Shown: positions 1 through 10,762 of the stretch, piece by piece
Layout of the letters: every line of letters starts with the position of its first letter
Numbering within the stretch: position 1 is the stretch's first letter
NCBI GenBank assembly: GCA_001839685.1
Contig: MLAK01000134.1
Location: 47,758-111,757, forward strand
From: Tritrichomonas foetus
Taxonomy: Eukaryota; Parabasalia; Tritrichomonadida; Tritrichomonadidae
Direction of reading: 5' to 3'
DNA length: 64,000 nucleotides
Notes under the pieces: model-generated
Databases searched by the model: none
Seen by the model: only the letters and a program-made list of their open reading frames with translations
Told to the model about the DNA's origin: nothing
Translations under genes and position numbers: made by a program

Positions 1-582
1 CGGCCAATTACCGTTGTAGCCGCCCCACATGTATATTTTATGATCGTGGAGCCCAACCAAAGGCGTTGATCGGGCTTCTGGAATATCGCCTGTTTGGTCG
101 ATCAAAACGACGCTTCCGGTATCGATATCTATTGCTTGGAGATCGTTTGAATACGAGTTGTTTATAAAGCCGCCGAAGAGAATGATTTTTCGATTATATA
201 AAACGCCACGACATCCATTTTTGGGATTCGCATTATGCAATTTGACCTCTTTCCATGTTAGACTGGTCAAATCTAACCTCCATAAATCACCTAAAGTTTC
301 ACCATTGTTAGCGGTTCCGTATCCAATATAAGAATATTGATTTTCTTCATCTGTGATTGTAAAATGACCTGTTCGAGCACGCGGTGATTTCATATTCGGT
401 AGGTAGACCGACCATTCTCCATGAAATGGCGGATTGAAAAGATTTTTCGGCTTCAATGGCGCATGTTCATCGAGAACTTCGGCGATGAGATGTTCGTCAC
501 TCATTAAGGAGTAGTTTACTGGCACGGCAACTTCGTTAACTGCAACTCCTGCATAGGCGGAATTGGAGAGGTCGGCGCCCAT
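1..582 (-). CDS. kelch-repeat protein, N-terminal 194 codons (runs off the left edge)
   Basis: An open frame runs from an ATG at 580-582 on the minus strand to the window edge, so only the N-terminus is present. The translation shows kelch-type beta-propeller blades: a blade with ILFGGF and D-L-x-x-I-D-I-D spacing, then a second with IYMWGGYNGNWP. An aromatic residue followed by Gly-Gly and a downstream Trp or Tyr is the kelch signature. About 50 residues without blades precede the propeller. Kelch propellers bind protein partners, so a scaffold or adaptor role is likely, but the partner cannot be guessed. The reading frame is noticeably more GC-rich than the spacer that follows, supporting real coding sequence. 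The missing C-terminus could hold another domain. Confidence 0.8.
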   Translation of the reverse strand, partial: MGADLSNSAYAGVAVNEVAVPVNYSLMSDEHLIAEVLDEHAPLKPKNLFNPPFHGEWSVYLPNMKSPRARTGHFTITDEENQYSYIGYGTANNGETLGDLWRLDLTSLTWKEVKLHNANPKNGCRGVLYNRKIILFGGFINNSYSNDLQAIDIDTGSVVLIDQTGDIPEARSTPLVGLHDHKIYMWGGYNGNWP

Positions 583-2236
583 TTATTAAATAAAATATTT
601 TTTTCTGTGTAACATTTCTGAGGAATTGTGAAGTGACATTGAAAGAATTTCAATAAGATATATCAAAAAGTTCATCTTGCTTTTAATATTTGAGAAGTAT
701 TGAATTTCGAATTTTGTTTAAAATTTAAAAATCAGATTTATCGTAGGATCATAAAGATAGTAATCATATTTTAAATAATTTTAAAAGATAAAAAATATAG
801 TAAATATTTTTAGTTGTAAATTGATATTGAGAATATTCTTTTAATACTCAGAAAAATAGAAATTAAACAAAATTTTATGATTGAATGATTTTAGAAATAT
901 TCTGAAAAAAATTAAAAAGGTTGAGTTGGTCTATATTATAACCGTTTTATTTAAGGTATAGTTTCACCATATTGATAAGAAACGATATTGAATCAATTGA
1001 ATGAATAAAATCCACCTCACCTACTAAATCATATATATATTCTGGTTTGCTTAAAATTATAAAACTTTAAATTAATATTACTTTTAACTATTATATTTTA
1101 GAAATGAAAAAATCTAATATAAATATTTTTATTCAATATTTAATGAGTTATTCATAAATTATAAATCTATCGTTTGAATTTTTTTTTCAGAAAATGAAAT
1201 TTCATTTAGATAGTTTTTAGAAGATATATTCTATTAATTCATGTGCAACTTATTTCACGATACAGGAATTGTCATCTAATTTCTATTGATTATTCATTCT
1301 ATTCTCAAATATCTGAAATATATAATCGAAAAAGTCAAGCATTTCTATATGATTTTTTGTTTATCCTTTCAAAAACATTTATTCAAAATATTTTTTTCTT
1401 TTGGTATTGGCTATCTCAATCTTCTTATCGCATTTCGTATATGAAACCAAAATATTGAATACAATACATTTTTATCAATCATGTGCAATAAAATTGGTTT
1501 CATTTATATGAAGTCAAATCAATTTCGTGTTTTTTGGCTGCTCGTTGATTGATTTGTATGTAACTGGATGAAAATTTTTAAATGTAATAATTCATGAAAA
1601 CAAGTCAAGAATAGTTATCGATGATTCTGTCTCCGATAAAACGAGAGTCTTCGAATTTAATTTGAAATATATTTTGATCAAACTTTTACTGAGCATATTT
1701 GGTCAAAAGCTCTTCATTAATGAATCAAAATCTTATATTGGCTTACACTACTTAAAATATAGGCTCATAAACCATATGTAAAATGAAAAAGAAATAAAAT
1801 TGAGTCAATATGCAAAAATTCTTCGAATTTCGAATAAAATGAAATTTTGTCAATAATTTCTTTAAAAATTAGGCACCATTTTAATCTCTAGCTTTTTCTT
1901 TTTATCATGTTCATTTTTAACTCTTCAAAATTTAGATTCATGATCAAATTTCTTTGGTATTAATTTAATTCTATCTTGATATCTTGAAAGCTTAGTTGAT
2001 ACTTATAGTAACTACTTTGAACATACTGCATATCTATTGTGACAATAATCGAGCGAAAAAACCATCAATTAACTATCTCAAATCTAATCTCGTGTTTTGC
2101 ACTCATTCGACATCACCCAAAATTCTTAACAGAGATGCTTATTTGAACATTCTTTTAGAATGAAATTCAAAAAGTATGAATAAAGGATAGTTATATAGTT
2201 GAAAATATTTTCTTTTAAGAAAAACAAAACTTTTTT
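583..2236. other. AT-rich spacer without convincing genes
   Basis: About 1.65 kb between the start of the kelch gene and the 3' end of the IFT88 gene. It is very AT-rich and broken by stops in all frames. A 71-codon frame at 1243-1458 starts in TTG and has no recognisable features. The only structure seen is an imperfect hairpin at 1618-1654 with 10-nt arms, 9 of 10 positions paired. No tRNA, rRNA or coding relic was recognised. Confidence 0.6.
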
Positions 2237-4402
2237 TTATAAGTCGATATCAATATCATCCATGTCGCCCCAAATATCATCTTTCCCATCACCTGCAACA
2301 GCAGTTGTAACATTATGACCTGTTTGGTTGACTTTGAGTGAAGGAGCATCAACTTTTTCTCGAGTGAAATTCATTGGATTATTTACAGTAGTTGATGTGA
2401 GTCCAAGTGGCTTTGATGCTAAATCTTCAGGTTCTGCTTCTTCATATTTTCTTTGTTGTTCCTCTTGTTGCATTTCTTGAATCCTCTCCAATAATTCTGC
2501 ATGCAATTGTTGATAATAATCAGCTTTAGCAGTTATTCCCATTTCTGTTGTTAATTTAATTAAATGTTCCAAACATTGCTTATTCATTGGATCCATTTGA
2601 ATTACACGTTCATATACATCTAATGCTTCCTGTTTACAGTCCATACTTCGATAGCACGATGCAACCATTAATGGATAACGTGGTTCTTTTGGTGCAAGTG
2701 CTGCAGCTCTCTGGAAGAAGTTTAGTGCATTATCATACATGTGATTATGCATGAAGTATGAACCTAACCAAGAAATAACTTCTATATCAGATGGACAATA
2801 TTTAAAGCTTTCTGAGTAACATTGGAATGCTTGTGTTTGATTGCCATCTCGATCCCACATTGATCCAAGGCGTCTCCAAACTGCAGGATCAGTTGGTAAG
2901 ATGTTAATTAATCTATGTAACCAATCAATGGCATTTGAAACCAATCCTATTTTATCATAACAATCACTTAATTCAAAGATAACTTCAGGACATTTTGGAA
3001 TAATTCTGTTTAATTTTTCTAATACTTGAATTGCTTCATCATAAGCTCCGATTAATTTGCTAACAAGACCAAGATTAAATAAAGCCTCAACACAATCTGC
3101 TTCAACACCGATTGCTTCCAAATATGAATCACGTGCTTCTTCTTCATGACCTTGTTGCATTAAACAGTTACCTTTATTAACGAGCGCTTGTGCATTATAT
3201 TTATCATGTTCTAAAGCAATATTTGCATACTTATCTGCATTATCATAATCTTGTTCAAGATAATATAAGAAAGAAAGATTGGTTGCAGCTAGAGCCATAA
3301 GTTGTGGGTCCTTCTTTCTTATTTGTCTGAGCATTTCAATTGCTTTATTAGCATTCTTATGATTCAAATATGCTAAAGAATAAGCAATTTCAAACTCACC
3401 AGCAGCTTCAGGATATTTAGATTTCTTTAATTGTTGAAAAACAAACTCATACATTTCTTGCCAATTGCTTACCCCAAATTCATTTTTGGTTGTTTTTGAG
3501 GCAACTAATCTAGATGCTAACATAACTAATCTCACTTGTTCTCTTCTTTCAATGTGAAGCTGATTACCTAAAATGTCAGATTCATTCATATCTGAAATTG
3601 AACTCAATGGTTTAACAGCAAGCATTCTTGTATAAGCTTCTTTTAATTCATCAACTGAAGATAAAACGGAATGACAGAGAACCAAATTATATCCTGTTTT
3701 AATTGAAGGACTTTGTCTCATTGCTGTTTCAAATGATGAGAGTGCTTTATGATAATCACCCATTTGTATTTGAGCAATTCCACAGTTCTGATTGAACCGT
3801 GCAATTAATGAATTTGTATCTGGCTTTAAGTGATTAATTCCCATTTCATAATTTTTAATCGCATCTTCAAATTTCTTCTGCTCCATGTTGATGTTTCCTA
3901 TTTCCAAGTATGCAATTTGCGGATGTGGAAATTCACGATCTTTTAAGAGTCGCTGATATCTAAGTAGAGCATCATCGTACATAGAGTTTGCTTTATAAGC
4001 ATTTGCTAATTGCATTAATACATTATATTTGACACTTTTGAAATCAACTTCTTCAATATTTTTCTGTGTGATAAAGTCTTGTAAACTCTTCATTTCTGTT
4101 TCAGCTTCTTTGGCCTTTGTGAGCGCTTGCTGTGGATTATCTTGGGAAATTAAATTTGATGATTCTTGAATTGCTTTGGAAATGTTCGTCTTAAATGCTT
4201 TGATTTTATTTTCGGGCGAGTCTTTGGTGTCTTTGATAAATTGTGAGAAGGAATCGGCGATATGTTCTAAAGGAGAAATAACTTTCTTTCCACCTGATGT
4301 TTGAAGACCTCCATTACTATATCCTGCACCTTTGCGTGATGATATTGGTCTCGAAGAAGTGGGTGGACGGCCTCTAGATGATGTCAAACGAGTTGAAGAC
4401 AT
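2237..4402 (-). CDS. IFT88: intraflagellar transport protein 88 (TPR protein, IFT-B complex)
   Basis: A 721-residue TPR-repeat protein. IFT88 is a core subunit of the IFT-B train that carries cargo along flagellar axonemes, consistent with a flagellated cell. The N-terminus is Ser/Arg/Pro-rich with an R-P-I-S-S...GAGYS stretch resembling the N-terminal motif of other IFT88 proteins. TPR units fill about residues 120-660. The block from about 370 to 640 matches the family's characteristic order: NLSFLYYLEQDYDNADKYA, then YNAQALVNKGNCL, EALFNLGLV, PTDPAVWRRLG, EVISWLGSYF and LMVASCYR. The last residues are acidic (DDIWGDMDDIDIDL), as expected for an IFT-B subunit tail. The length is close to the usual 750-830. 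It starts at ATG 4402. Other TPR proteins are possible but fit less well. Confidence 0.85.
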   Translation of the reverse strand: MSSTRLTSSRGRPPTSSRPISSRKGAGYSNGGLQTSGGKKVISPLEHIADSFSQFIKDTKDSPENKIKAFKTNISKAIQESSNLISQDNPQQALTKAKEAETEMKSLQDFITQKNIEEVDFKSVKYNVLMQLANAYKANSMYDDALLRYQRLLKDREFPHPQIAYLEIGNINMEQKKFEDAIKNYEMGINHLKPDTNSLIARFNQNCGIAQIQMGDYHKALSSFETAMRQSPSIKTGYNLVLCHSVLSSVDELKEAYTRMLAVKPLSSISDMNESDILGNQLHIERREQVRLVMLASRLVASKTTKNEFGVSNWQEMYEFVFQQLKKSKYPEAAGEFEIAYSLAYLNHKNANKAIEMLRQIRKKDPQLMALAATNLSFLYYLEQDYDNADKYANIALEHDKYNAQALVNKGNCLMQQGHEEEARDSYLEAIGVEADCVEALFNLGLVSKLIGAYDEAIQVLEKLNRIIPKCPEVIFELSDCYDKIGLVSNAIDWLHRLINILPTDPAVWRRLGSMWDRDGNQTQAFQCYSESFKYCPSDIEVISWLGSYFMHNHMYDNALNFFQRAAALAPKEPRYPLMVASCYRSMDCKQEALDVYERVIQMDPMNKQCLEHLIKLTTEMGITAKADYYQQLHAELLERIQEMQQEEQQRKYEEAEPEDLASKPLGLTSTTVNNPMNFTREKVDAPSLKVNQTGHNVTTAVAGDGKDDIWGDMDDIDIDL

Positions 4403-5983
4403 GAAATTTTCTTGAAGATAAAAATATTAAACGTATACAACGAGTTTTTGTGACCAACTTTTTCATAGTTTTTTTGGCCAGATTTGTCATTTTTTCTTTT
4501 TAACAGTCAGAAATGAAGATTCTGTTCATTCCATGATAACCAATTTTTAATTACAATTATCCAAATAAATCAAGCAGCATTTTAAATTGGAACAACACAA
4601 TGAAAATTTTAAAATGGAATATTATATGAAATATTTTTTAGCTGTACCAATTTGTTCCAAAAAGCAAAAGTTTTTTCTTTTTTCATCATTCCACATTTGT
4701 GTAAACTTTATTGTTTTATTAATAAATAAAGATAAAAACTTCCCATTCATTTTTCAAACAATAAATTATATAATCTGTGCACTTTCTCAAAGCATGTTTA
4801 GATTTTTCTGAATCTTACAAAATATTGGAACTTTACTTTCATGCTTTTAAAGTTATCTTCTTGAATTTATGAAGAAATACAAATAGAGAACAATATCTAT
4901 ATTTCCGTTCACTGCTTTTATTCATATATTACTTTACTTTTTGGAAATTTATTTTTTTGCTGAATTATTTCTAGATTTTTGTTCTCTCCATGTATCTTCC
5001 AAACAAACTTTAAAGTTTATTGAATATTCCAGTTTTATATAATTCGTATATTTAAAAATTGATCCAGCATATCAATATCAATATACACAATAAAATTACC
5101 TGATTTCTCGTTATTATCAAAACCTATTTTAAAATTTGATCTCATTGACTTTTAAATAATTGAATTAAATACTTAATTTTATAATATTATTATTTCTATT
5201 TAAGGTTCCATCTTGCGTCTCTACCATTATTTTTCAGAATCACAAAATAATACAGTTTCTTCATTGTTAAATGAATTGTTTTCATTTGGGAAAGACTTAC
5301 ACAAGAAAAAGTTGGGAAAGTACTTTACTTTGGAACAATTATCAATCCGTAATTTTCAATCTTGATTTATGTTATTATTATGCTATTATTATCATCAAAA
5401 TGATCAGCATTTTTCAACAATACATCATTGTGGGAATCAATTGCATCACAACTTGTTTTGTTCTTTTTGCATCTCTAATGTTGTTGATATTTCACAACTT
5501 CTGTTTTCTTTCTATGATTATCAATATATTTAATTGGATCAGATGCAGAAAGTATATGATTTCAATAATCTCTTTTTTGACTTTTCCTTTCCTTGATGTC
5601 AACTTTTTCAGAGAGAATCTCTCAACCTAATCACAAAGTGGCAACAAAAATACTGTATTCATTTTTTTTTTTTTTTTTTTTTTTTTCAGAACCATTTCAT
5701 AATTATAGATATGGAATAGAATCCGCATATCTACATGACCAAAAAACTAATAGATAATGCAAAATATGTAGATTAGTCATAAACTTTTTTCAAACAAAAA
5801 TTTGACATACTTTTCATTTTAAGAACTAATAGAGTTTTCAATTTGCAAAATCTCAAAGCAAATTTTTTCAGTCAACTTACGCAATGTTAGGATTATAAAG
5901 AAGAATGAAAATATATATCATATGTCAATTAGTTCTACAATTTCTTTTGTTGATTTCCCAATAAATCAAGAAAACTAGTCTGG

Positions 5984-6020
<37 letters not shown>

Positions 6021-6120
6021 AATAATCAAGCTTTATTATTTCATATGTTATATCAGACTAATAGTCTTAAATTTCCAAATGTTTGATTATTAAATAACAG
6101 GTTCATTATGTCTTAGTATC
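4403..6120. other. AT-rich spacer with homopolymer tracts
   Basis: About 1.7 kb of low-complexity AT-rich DNA 5' of IFT88. Frames at 4587-4811 and 5271-5630 encode Phe/Ile-rich peptides of the kind any AT-rich DNA yields, and I do not accept them as genes. It holds a 25-nt poly-T run (5662-5686) and a 33-nt poly-A run (5984-6016), described separately. Confidence 0.6.
5662..6016. repeat. segment bounded by poly-T and poly-A tracts
   Basis: A run of 25 T (5662-5686) and a run of 33 A (5984-6016) form complementary ends around about 300 bp. The flanks are also loosely complementary (CAG after the T run, CTGG before the A run). This could be a coincidence of slippage-prone tracts or a small non-autonomous repeat with homopolymer ends. 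No target duplication could be identified. Confidence 0.35.
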
Positions 6121-6585
6121 TTATGGGTCCCTCTTTGATTGTTTGAAAATTGATTGATTGAAGCAAAAAGATCTATCCTCGAAGAATTCATCATCAAAGG
6201 AATGATCGTTCCATTTTATTGAATCCAGTGAAAAATCATCAACTAATAGATCACTACTATCTAGATGTGGAGATTCAAATGAACTTTCACCAGTTATTAT
6301 GTCTTCAGTACCTAGATTATCTGCCTTTATTATTTCTTTGCTTTTCTCATATTCCTCAATTAATTTGGAAATAAAATTGCAAGAACCAATTTTACTTTTC
6401 ATACGATTGAGCTTATTTTTTAATATACGAGCTGTTTTTGATGTTTCTCTGGAAATTATGTCATTGATCCCATTTCCATCTCTATCTAACTTGTAGTCAA
6501 GTGCGTAGATTTTATTTGGATTGAAATAAACAAGGCGTGCAATATGTTTTTTGCTGTTCCAGTTTCGCTTACTGAGGTTGTTCAT
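6121..6585 (-). CDS. hypothetical protein, 154 residues
   Basis: An ATG-started frame (ATG at 6583-6585) encoding a hydrophilic protein. Residues 30-85 are rich in Lys and Arg with a helix-prone stretch (TARILKNKLNRMKSK). The C-terminal third is acidic and Ser/Asp/Phe-rich. It has no signal peptide, membrane segment or family motif that I recognise. A basic-then-acidic layout would suit a small nuclear or regulatory protein, but that is only a guess. The third-position bias and the charged composition differ from the surrounding noise, which favours a real gene, but it is short and isolated. Confidence 0.5.
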   Translation of the reverse strand: MNNLSKRNWNSKKHIARLVYFNPNKIYALDYKLDRDGNGINDIISRETSKTARILKNKLNRMKSKIGSCNFISKLIEEYEKSKEIIKADNLGTEDIITGESSFESPHLDSSDLLVDDFSLDSIKWNDHSFDDEFFEDRSFCFNQSIFKQSKRDP

Positions 6586-7298
6586 GAACTTTTCAAGAAT
6601 AGGTGTTTTTTAAACTGCCACTTAAAAGACAATTCAAAAATTTGTCTGAATTTCCTTTATTTTAATAAATTTACTATATTTTAATATGATTGAATTGAAA
6701 ATTTGTTCTTTAATTAAATACTCAATGTGAATCATGATTAATTTTGTATGAGACCAAAACAAAAACGTCATCATTCATTTTGATTGTGACTATATTCTTT
6801 ATCTATTTGCTTATTATTTATTTTTTATTTTTTTGACATAATATTTCTTTCTTTCATTTATTAAGGTTCTTTTTGTTGACATAATATTTCTATTAATGAC
6901 TGAAAGATAAAATTCTAAATAAATTTTTCACAAGAATTTTTACTTCTTTCAAAAAGTGGAAAGGTTGATTAATGATATTTTTTTTAACCACATAAAACAT
7001 GATTGCGATTGTATATTATAAAGGGCTATAATATCTAAAAAACTCAGAAGTTTGTGGATAATTTTTTAAAAAAATATAGTGGACATATGATATTATCCTC
7101 AAATTATGGATAATTATCTTATATACCAAGGTGTTTTCTTTTTTAAAAAAGTTTTGATTAAAGTCATTTCCATTGGAATGTATTTTCTATAAATAATCAT
7201 TATAGTTTTAAAAGTTGCAGAAATATTGGTCAATTCAGAGATTTTAAAATATGATGGTTAAACTTCTCTGAATAACATTTGTATTTTTGTTAATATGT
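6586..7298. other. AT-rich spacer
   Basis: No coding frame, RNA gene or clear repeat is visible between the small gene upstream and the Sel1 relic at 7299-7370. The same holds for 7371-7651. Confidence 0.5.
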
Positions 7299-7370
7299 AG
7301 AATAGCATCTTGACAACAACTTCGAGTTGATTCACGATTTTCATAAATTCCAAGACCTCTTTCTAAAAAT
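7299..7370 (-). pseudogene. relic of the 3' end of the neighbouring Sel1-repeat gene
   Basis: This 72-bp stretch repeats, with few changes, the last part of the gene at 7652-10552. It aligns first to about 7684-7707 and then to about 7740-7778, with roughly 30 bp of the parent missing between them. It reads on the minus strand as a degraded F-L-E-R-G-L-G-I...E-N-R-E...CQDAI Sel1 unit. It is therefore a leftover of a tandem duplication or gene conversion. Confidence 0.7.
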
Positions 7371-7651
7371 CAAAAATTATTTATAGTGAGTCACTAATAA
7401 AAACCTATTGTTGGCAAAACATAACATCGCTTCACCTAAGTGATGAAATAATCATTTGACATTGAGCCGTGAAAACATATTGGAATCAAATAACATTTAG
7501 CTAATCAGTAAAATACCATACAAACTCGAAAAGAATTCTATAAAATGAGCAACTAACAAATGTGACATAATTTTTATTTAAATTCAAAATAATATATCAA
7601 GATAATTCTGTGACATTTTTAGAAAAAGAAAAAGAAATAGCCAAAAAAAGT

Positions 7652-10552
7652 TTAAATAACTAAATGGAGTTCTTGAAGACGTTGAATAGCATCTTGACAA
7701 CCACCTTGGGCTGAAGCTCGATAATATAAAATAGCATCTTCACGATTTTCATTAATTCCAAGACCTCTTTCTAAAAAACGACCAACTGCATATTGTGATT
7801 GGGGCATATTTTGTTGTGCAGATGCTGAATAATACCTTAAAGCTTCTTGGAGTGATTTTGTTGTTCCTGCACCTAATTCTAAACATGCACCAAATGAATA
7901 TTGTGCGAATTGATTTCCAAGATCAGCAGACAGTTTATAATATTTTGCTGCTTCATTTATATTTTGAACAACACCAACTCCTTGTTGGTATGCTGCACCA
8001 AGTTCAAACATCGCTTGATTATTATTTAAACTTGCTGCTTTTTTGCAATAATGAATTGCCAACTGGAGATTTTTTTGTGTTCCACGCCCATCTTTCAGCA
8101 TTTGATAGAGCATTAAAGCAGATTCAACATGATTTCTATCAGCTGCATTCCTTAAATAGTATAATGAGTATTCTCCACTTTGTGGAACATGATTTCCATA
8201 AAAATACATTGTTCCTAATTCATGCATTGCCAAAATATCCCCATTATCAGCAGCCGACTTTATTAATTCTAATCCTTGCTTTTCATCAGTTCCATTATTT
8301 AACAATTTTCTCCCAAGTAGAAATTGCGATTCAGCAGATTGATTATCATTTTTTGTGGTATTTGAAGTAAAATTACTATTTAAATTATTATTAAAATTAC
8401 TATTATAATTACTTGAAAAATTACTATTGTAATTACTTGAAAAATTACTATTGTAATTACTATTGAAATTACTATTGTAATTACTAGTATAGCTTGGAGC
8501 AGCAATATTTAAATTAGGTCTTGGATTTGTGCTATATGCAGATGCAGAATTCATGTTCGCATTAGTGTGAAAAGCATTTAATGACAATGGTGCTGACGTT
8601 AGTAAAGGGTTTGTGTTGCTTGAAGTCATTGTCAATTCTGCATATTTTTGAACAGCTTCTGGGAGTTTCAAATCTGCTGCTTGTTTTATATAATTTAAGG
8701 CAATATCATGTTGGTTTTTTTCTAAATATTTTTGACCCATTAAAAATAAAGCTGCAGATACATTTGCTTGAGCTGCCATTGAAAGATATCTTGCGGCTTT
8801 TAAGTGTTTAACTTCAGTTCCAATTCCAGATTCTAAACATACAGCAAATCTATATAATGCCTCAGGATATCTCTTCTTTGCTGCAATTCGAAAATATTTG
8901 GCTGCAGCCTCTTCATTTTTAGGAAGCATTTGGCCATTTAAGTACTGCTCTCCAATTAAATAAGCTGCTTCAGGAATATTATGTTCATGAGCTGCTTTAT
9001 AAATCATATCAAATCCTTTTTCTGGTTTTCCTTGGAAAATGAATTTTCCATATTCAAGTAGACCTTCTCCAATATTTGCTTTTGCAGAATTATGTAATAA
9101 TTTTATAGCTTCATTTATTTTCACATTATTGCTTTCTTTTTTCCCTTCATTAAACATTTTTATTCCAACTTTATATTGCGCTTGTGGATTTCCTGAATCA
9201 GAAGCTTGTTTCAAATATTCTTCCTTTTCTTTCCCAGATACAATTTCACTCAACAAATAATATGAATCATTAACACCTGCTTTAGCTGCTCTTTGAAGAT
9301 ATCCTAATGCTAATTTGCTATCACATTGACAGCCAATACCAAGTCTTAAAACCCTTCCATGATGATATAATCCATTAGGGGCATCTAAACGAGAAGCTTT
9401 TTCATAGTATCTAAATGCTTCAGTTTTGTTTTGTCGAACACCTTTTCCTTGTTCTAGTAAATTACCAATTTTCCAAAACCCATCTCTATTTCCAATATTA
9501 GCTGCCATTTGATAATATTTTGCTGCATTTTCTAAATCTTCTTCTTCCAAATATAGATCACCACATCTTACCATTGCAGGACCTTCTCCTTTATCGGCTT
9601 TCTTTTGATATTCTTTTGCACGTTTATCAATGATTGAATATAAAATGTTTTTTGGGACGACAATTTTTTTGTATTTTTCAATGATTCGATTTGAGGCTTT
9701 AGGTAAATCCATTCCATCTTCCATTAGGAATTTTGTGATTTCTTCCATTGATGGCCTTAATTTTGGGACTTTTTGAAAACACAATAGAATAAATGACATT
9801 AATTTTTCTGGAATTTTACCATTATGAATTGGTGGACCTCTCTCAAGAACAGAGTTTCTAATGTTACGATTAAAAGGGTTTTCATTTGCTACTAATTTAT
9901 AAACAAAAACACCAAAGGAATAAACATCACTTTTTGAAGTTGGCTGTTGAGCTTCAAATTGCAATTCTGGTGCTTGAAATCTTAGATGAAAACTATGATT
10001 CAAATTGTGATTTGGAATGTTTCCAAACAATCCAAAATCAGAAAGTTGAATTTTTCCTTTATTGTTGACAAAAACTGATGAAAATGATAAGTTTCCATGT
10101 ACAATATTATTCTTATGTAATTCATTTAAAGCACATGCTAAACCAATAATTATTTTGAGTTGTGCTGTTTGGTCTAAATCGGGAGATCTGTTCAGTTGAA
10201 CCATATTTGTTGGATACCTAAAGAAAATTTGATTTGAAGTTGAGTGTGAATATTTTAATAAACAAGGATGATTTAAATGAGAAAAACTCTCTCCTAAAAT
10301 TGATGCACTATGAATGATTTCGTTTAAAGTGTATACTAAAAAGTCTTTTTTTGCTTGTTTGTCTCTAATCCATTGCTTCTTGGCTGTTGGCAGTGCGCGA
10401 AAAGTAGTCACTGTTTCCATCATAAAATCTTTATTCGAATTCATCACAATATTGAATGACTTTGAGAATTTTGATATTATTTCTTTCAAAATTCTACTTT
10501 CAATGAAAACATCAGAAAAAAATAGTGATCTTATTATCTCGTATTGATACAT
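7652..10552 (-). CDS. pseudokinase with Sel1-like repeats
   Basis: A 966-residue protein with a kinase-like domain at about residues 45-275. The rest is two blocks of Sel1-like repeats (about 318-640 and 745-960), separated by a Ser/Asn-rich linker (about 680-735) made of NYNSNF-type units. The first ATG is at 10550-10552; two preceding codons are TTG and GTG. The kinase fold keeps DFG (172-174), APE (194-196) and SDVYSFGV. However, the HRD motif is HGN (152-154), so the catalytic Asp is lost, and the segment where the VAIK lysine should be (LVYTLNE) has no Lys. It is most likely catalytically dead, acting as a scaffold whose alpha-solenoid Sel1 arms bind partners. Kinase-Sel1 fusions are a large family in trichomonads. 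The substrate or pathway is unknown. Confidence 0.85.
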   Translation of the reverse strand: MYQYEIIRSLFFSDVFIESRILKEIISKFSKSFNIVMNSNKDFMMETVTTFRALPTAKKQWIRDKQAKKDFLVYTLNEIIHSASILGESFSHLNHPCLLKYSHSTSNQIFFRYPTNMVQLNRSPDLDQTAQLKIIIGLACALNELHKNNIVHGNLSFSSVFVNNKGKIQLSDFGLFGNIPNHNLNHSFHLRFQAPELQFEAQQPTSKSDVYSFGVFVYKLVANENPFNRNIRNSVLERGPPIHNGKIPEKLMSFILLCFQKVPKLRPSMEEITKFLMEDGMDLPKASNRIIEKYKKIVVPKNILYSIIDKRAKEYQKKADKGEGPAMVRCGDLYLEEEDLENAAKYYQMAANIGNRDGFWKIGNLLEQGKGVRQNKTEAFRYYEKASRLDAPNGLYHHGRVLRLGIGCQCDSKLALGYLQRAAKAGVNDSYYLLSEIVSGKEKEEYLKQASDSGNPQAQYKVGIKMFNEGKKESNNVKINEAIKLLHNSAKANIGEGLLEYGKFIFQGKPEKGFDMIYKAAHEHNIPEAAYLIGEQYLNGQMLPKNEEAAAKYFRIAAKKRYPEALYRFAVCLESGIGTEVKHLKAARYLSMAAQANVSAALFLMGQKYLEKNQHDIALNYIKQAADLKLPEAVQKYAELTMTSSNTNPLLTSAPLSLNAFHTNANMNSASAYSTNPRPNLNIAAPSYTSNYNSNFNSNYNSNFSSNYNSNFSSNYNSNFNNNLNSNFTSNTTKNDNQSAESQFLLGRKLLNNGTDEKQGLELIKSAADNGDILAMHELGTMYFYGNHVPQSGEYSLYYLRNAADRNHVESALMLYQMLKDGRGTQKNLQLAIHYCKKAASLNNNQAMFELGAAYQQGVGVVQNINEAAKYYKLSADLGNQFAQYSFGACLELGAGTTKSLQEALRYYSASAQQNMPQSQYAVGRFLERGLGINENREDAILYYRASAQGGCQDAIQRLQELHLVI

Positions 10553-10762
10553 CACCAATTGATAAAACTATTTCAATATATATATGGTCTTATATATTCA
10601 ATTTGATAAATAAGATGACGATAATAAATATTGACAAATTGTTTCACCACTCAAACATAATTGGTGATGTGAAGTGGCAATTTGATTATTTATATGGTCT
10701 TGACAATAGAATTATAGAACCAAATAAGTACTGAAAAAATTATCTTCCTATTATTTTCTCGA
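10553..10762. promoter_or_regulatory. divergent intergenic region between pseudokinase and GH20 genes
   Basis: About 210 bp separate two divergent starts, so promoters for both must lie here. I see no TCATTA-type initiator adjacent to either ATG. The overlapping plus-strand frame 10525-10734 has no coding character and is not accepted. Confidence 0.5.

Noticed and set aside
5271..5630. 119-codon plus-strand frame as a membrane protein gene
   Set aside because: Its hydrophobicity follows from AT-rich composition (Ile/Phe/Tyr codons), and it lacks charge pattern, initiator or known motif.
6121..6127. A second CCCATAA box, on the minus strand
   Set aside because: It is the Pro codon and stop of the 6121-6585 coding sequence, and the DNA downstream is an A/T tract with no snRNA-like structure.
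10525..10734. 69-codon frame in the divergent spacer
   Set aside because: It overlaps the pseudokinase start and has no coding bias.
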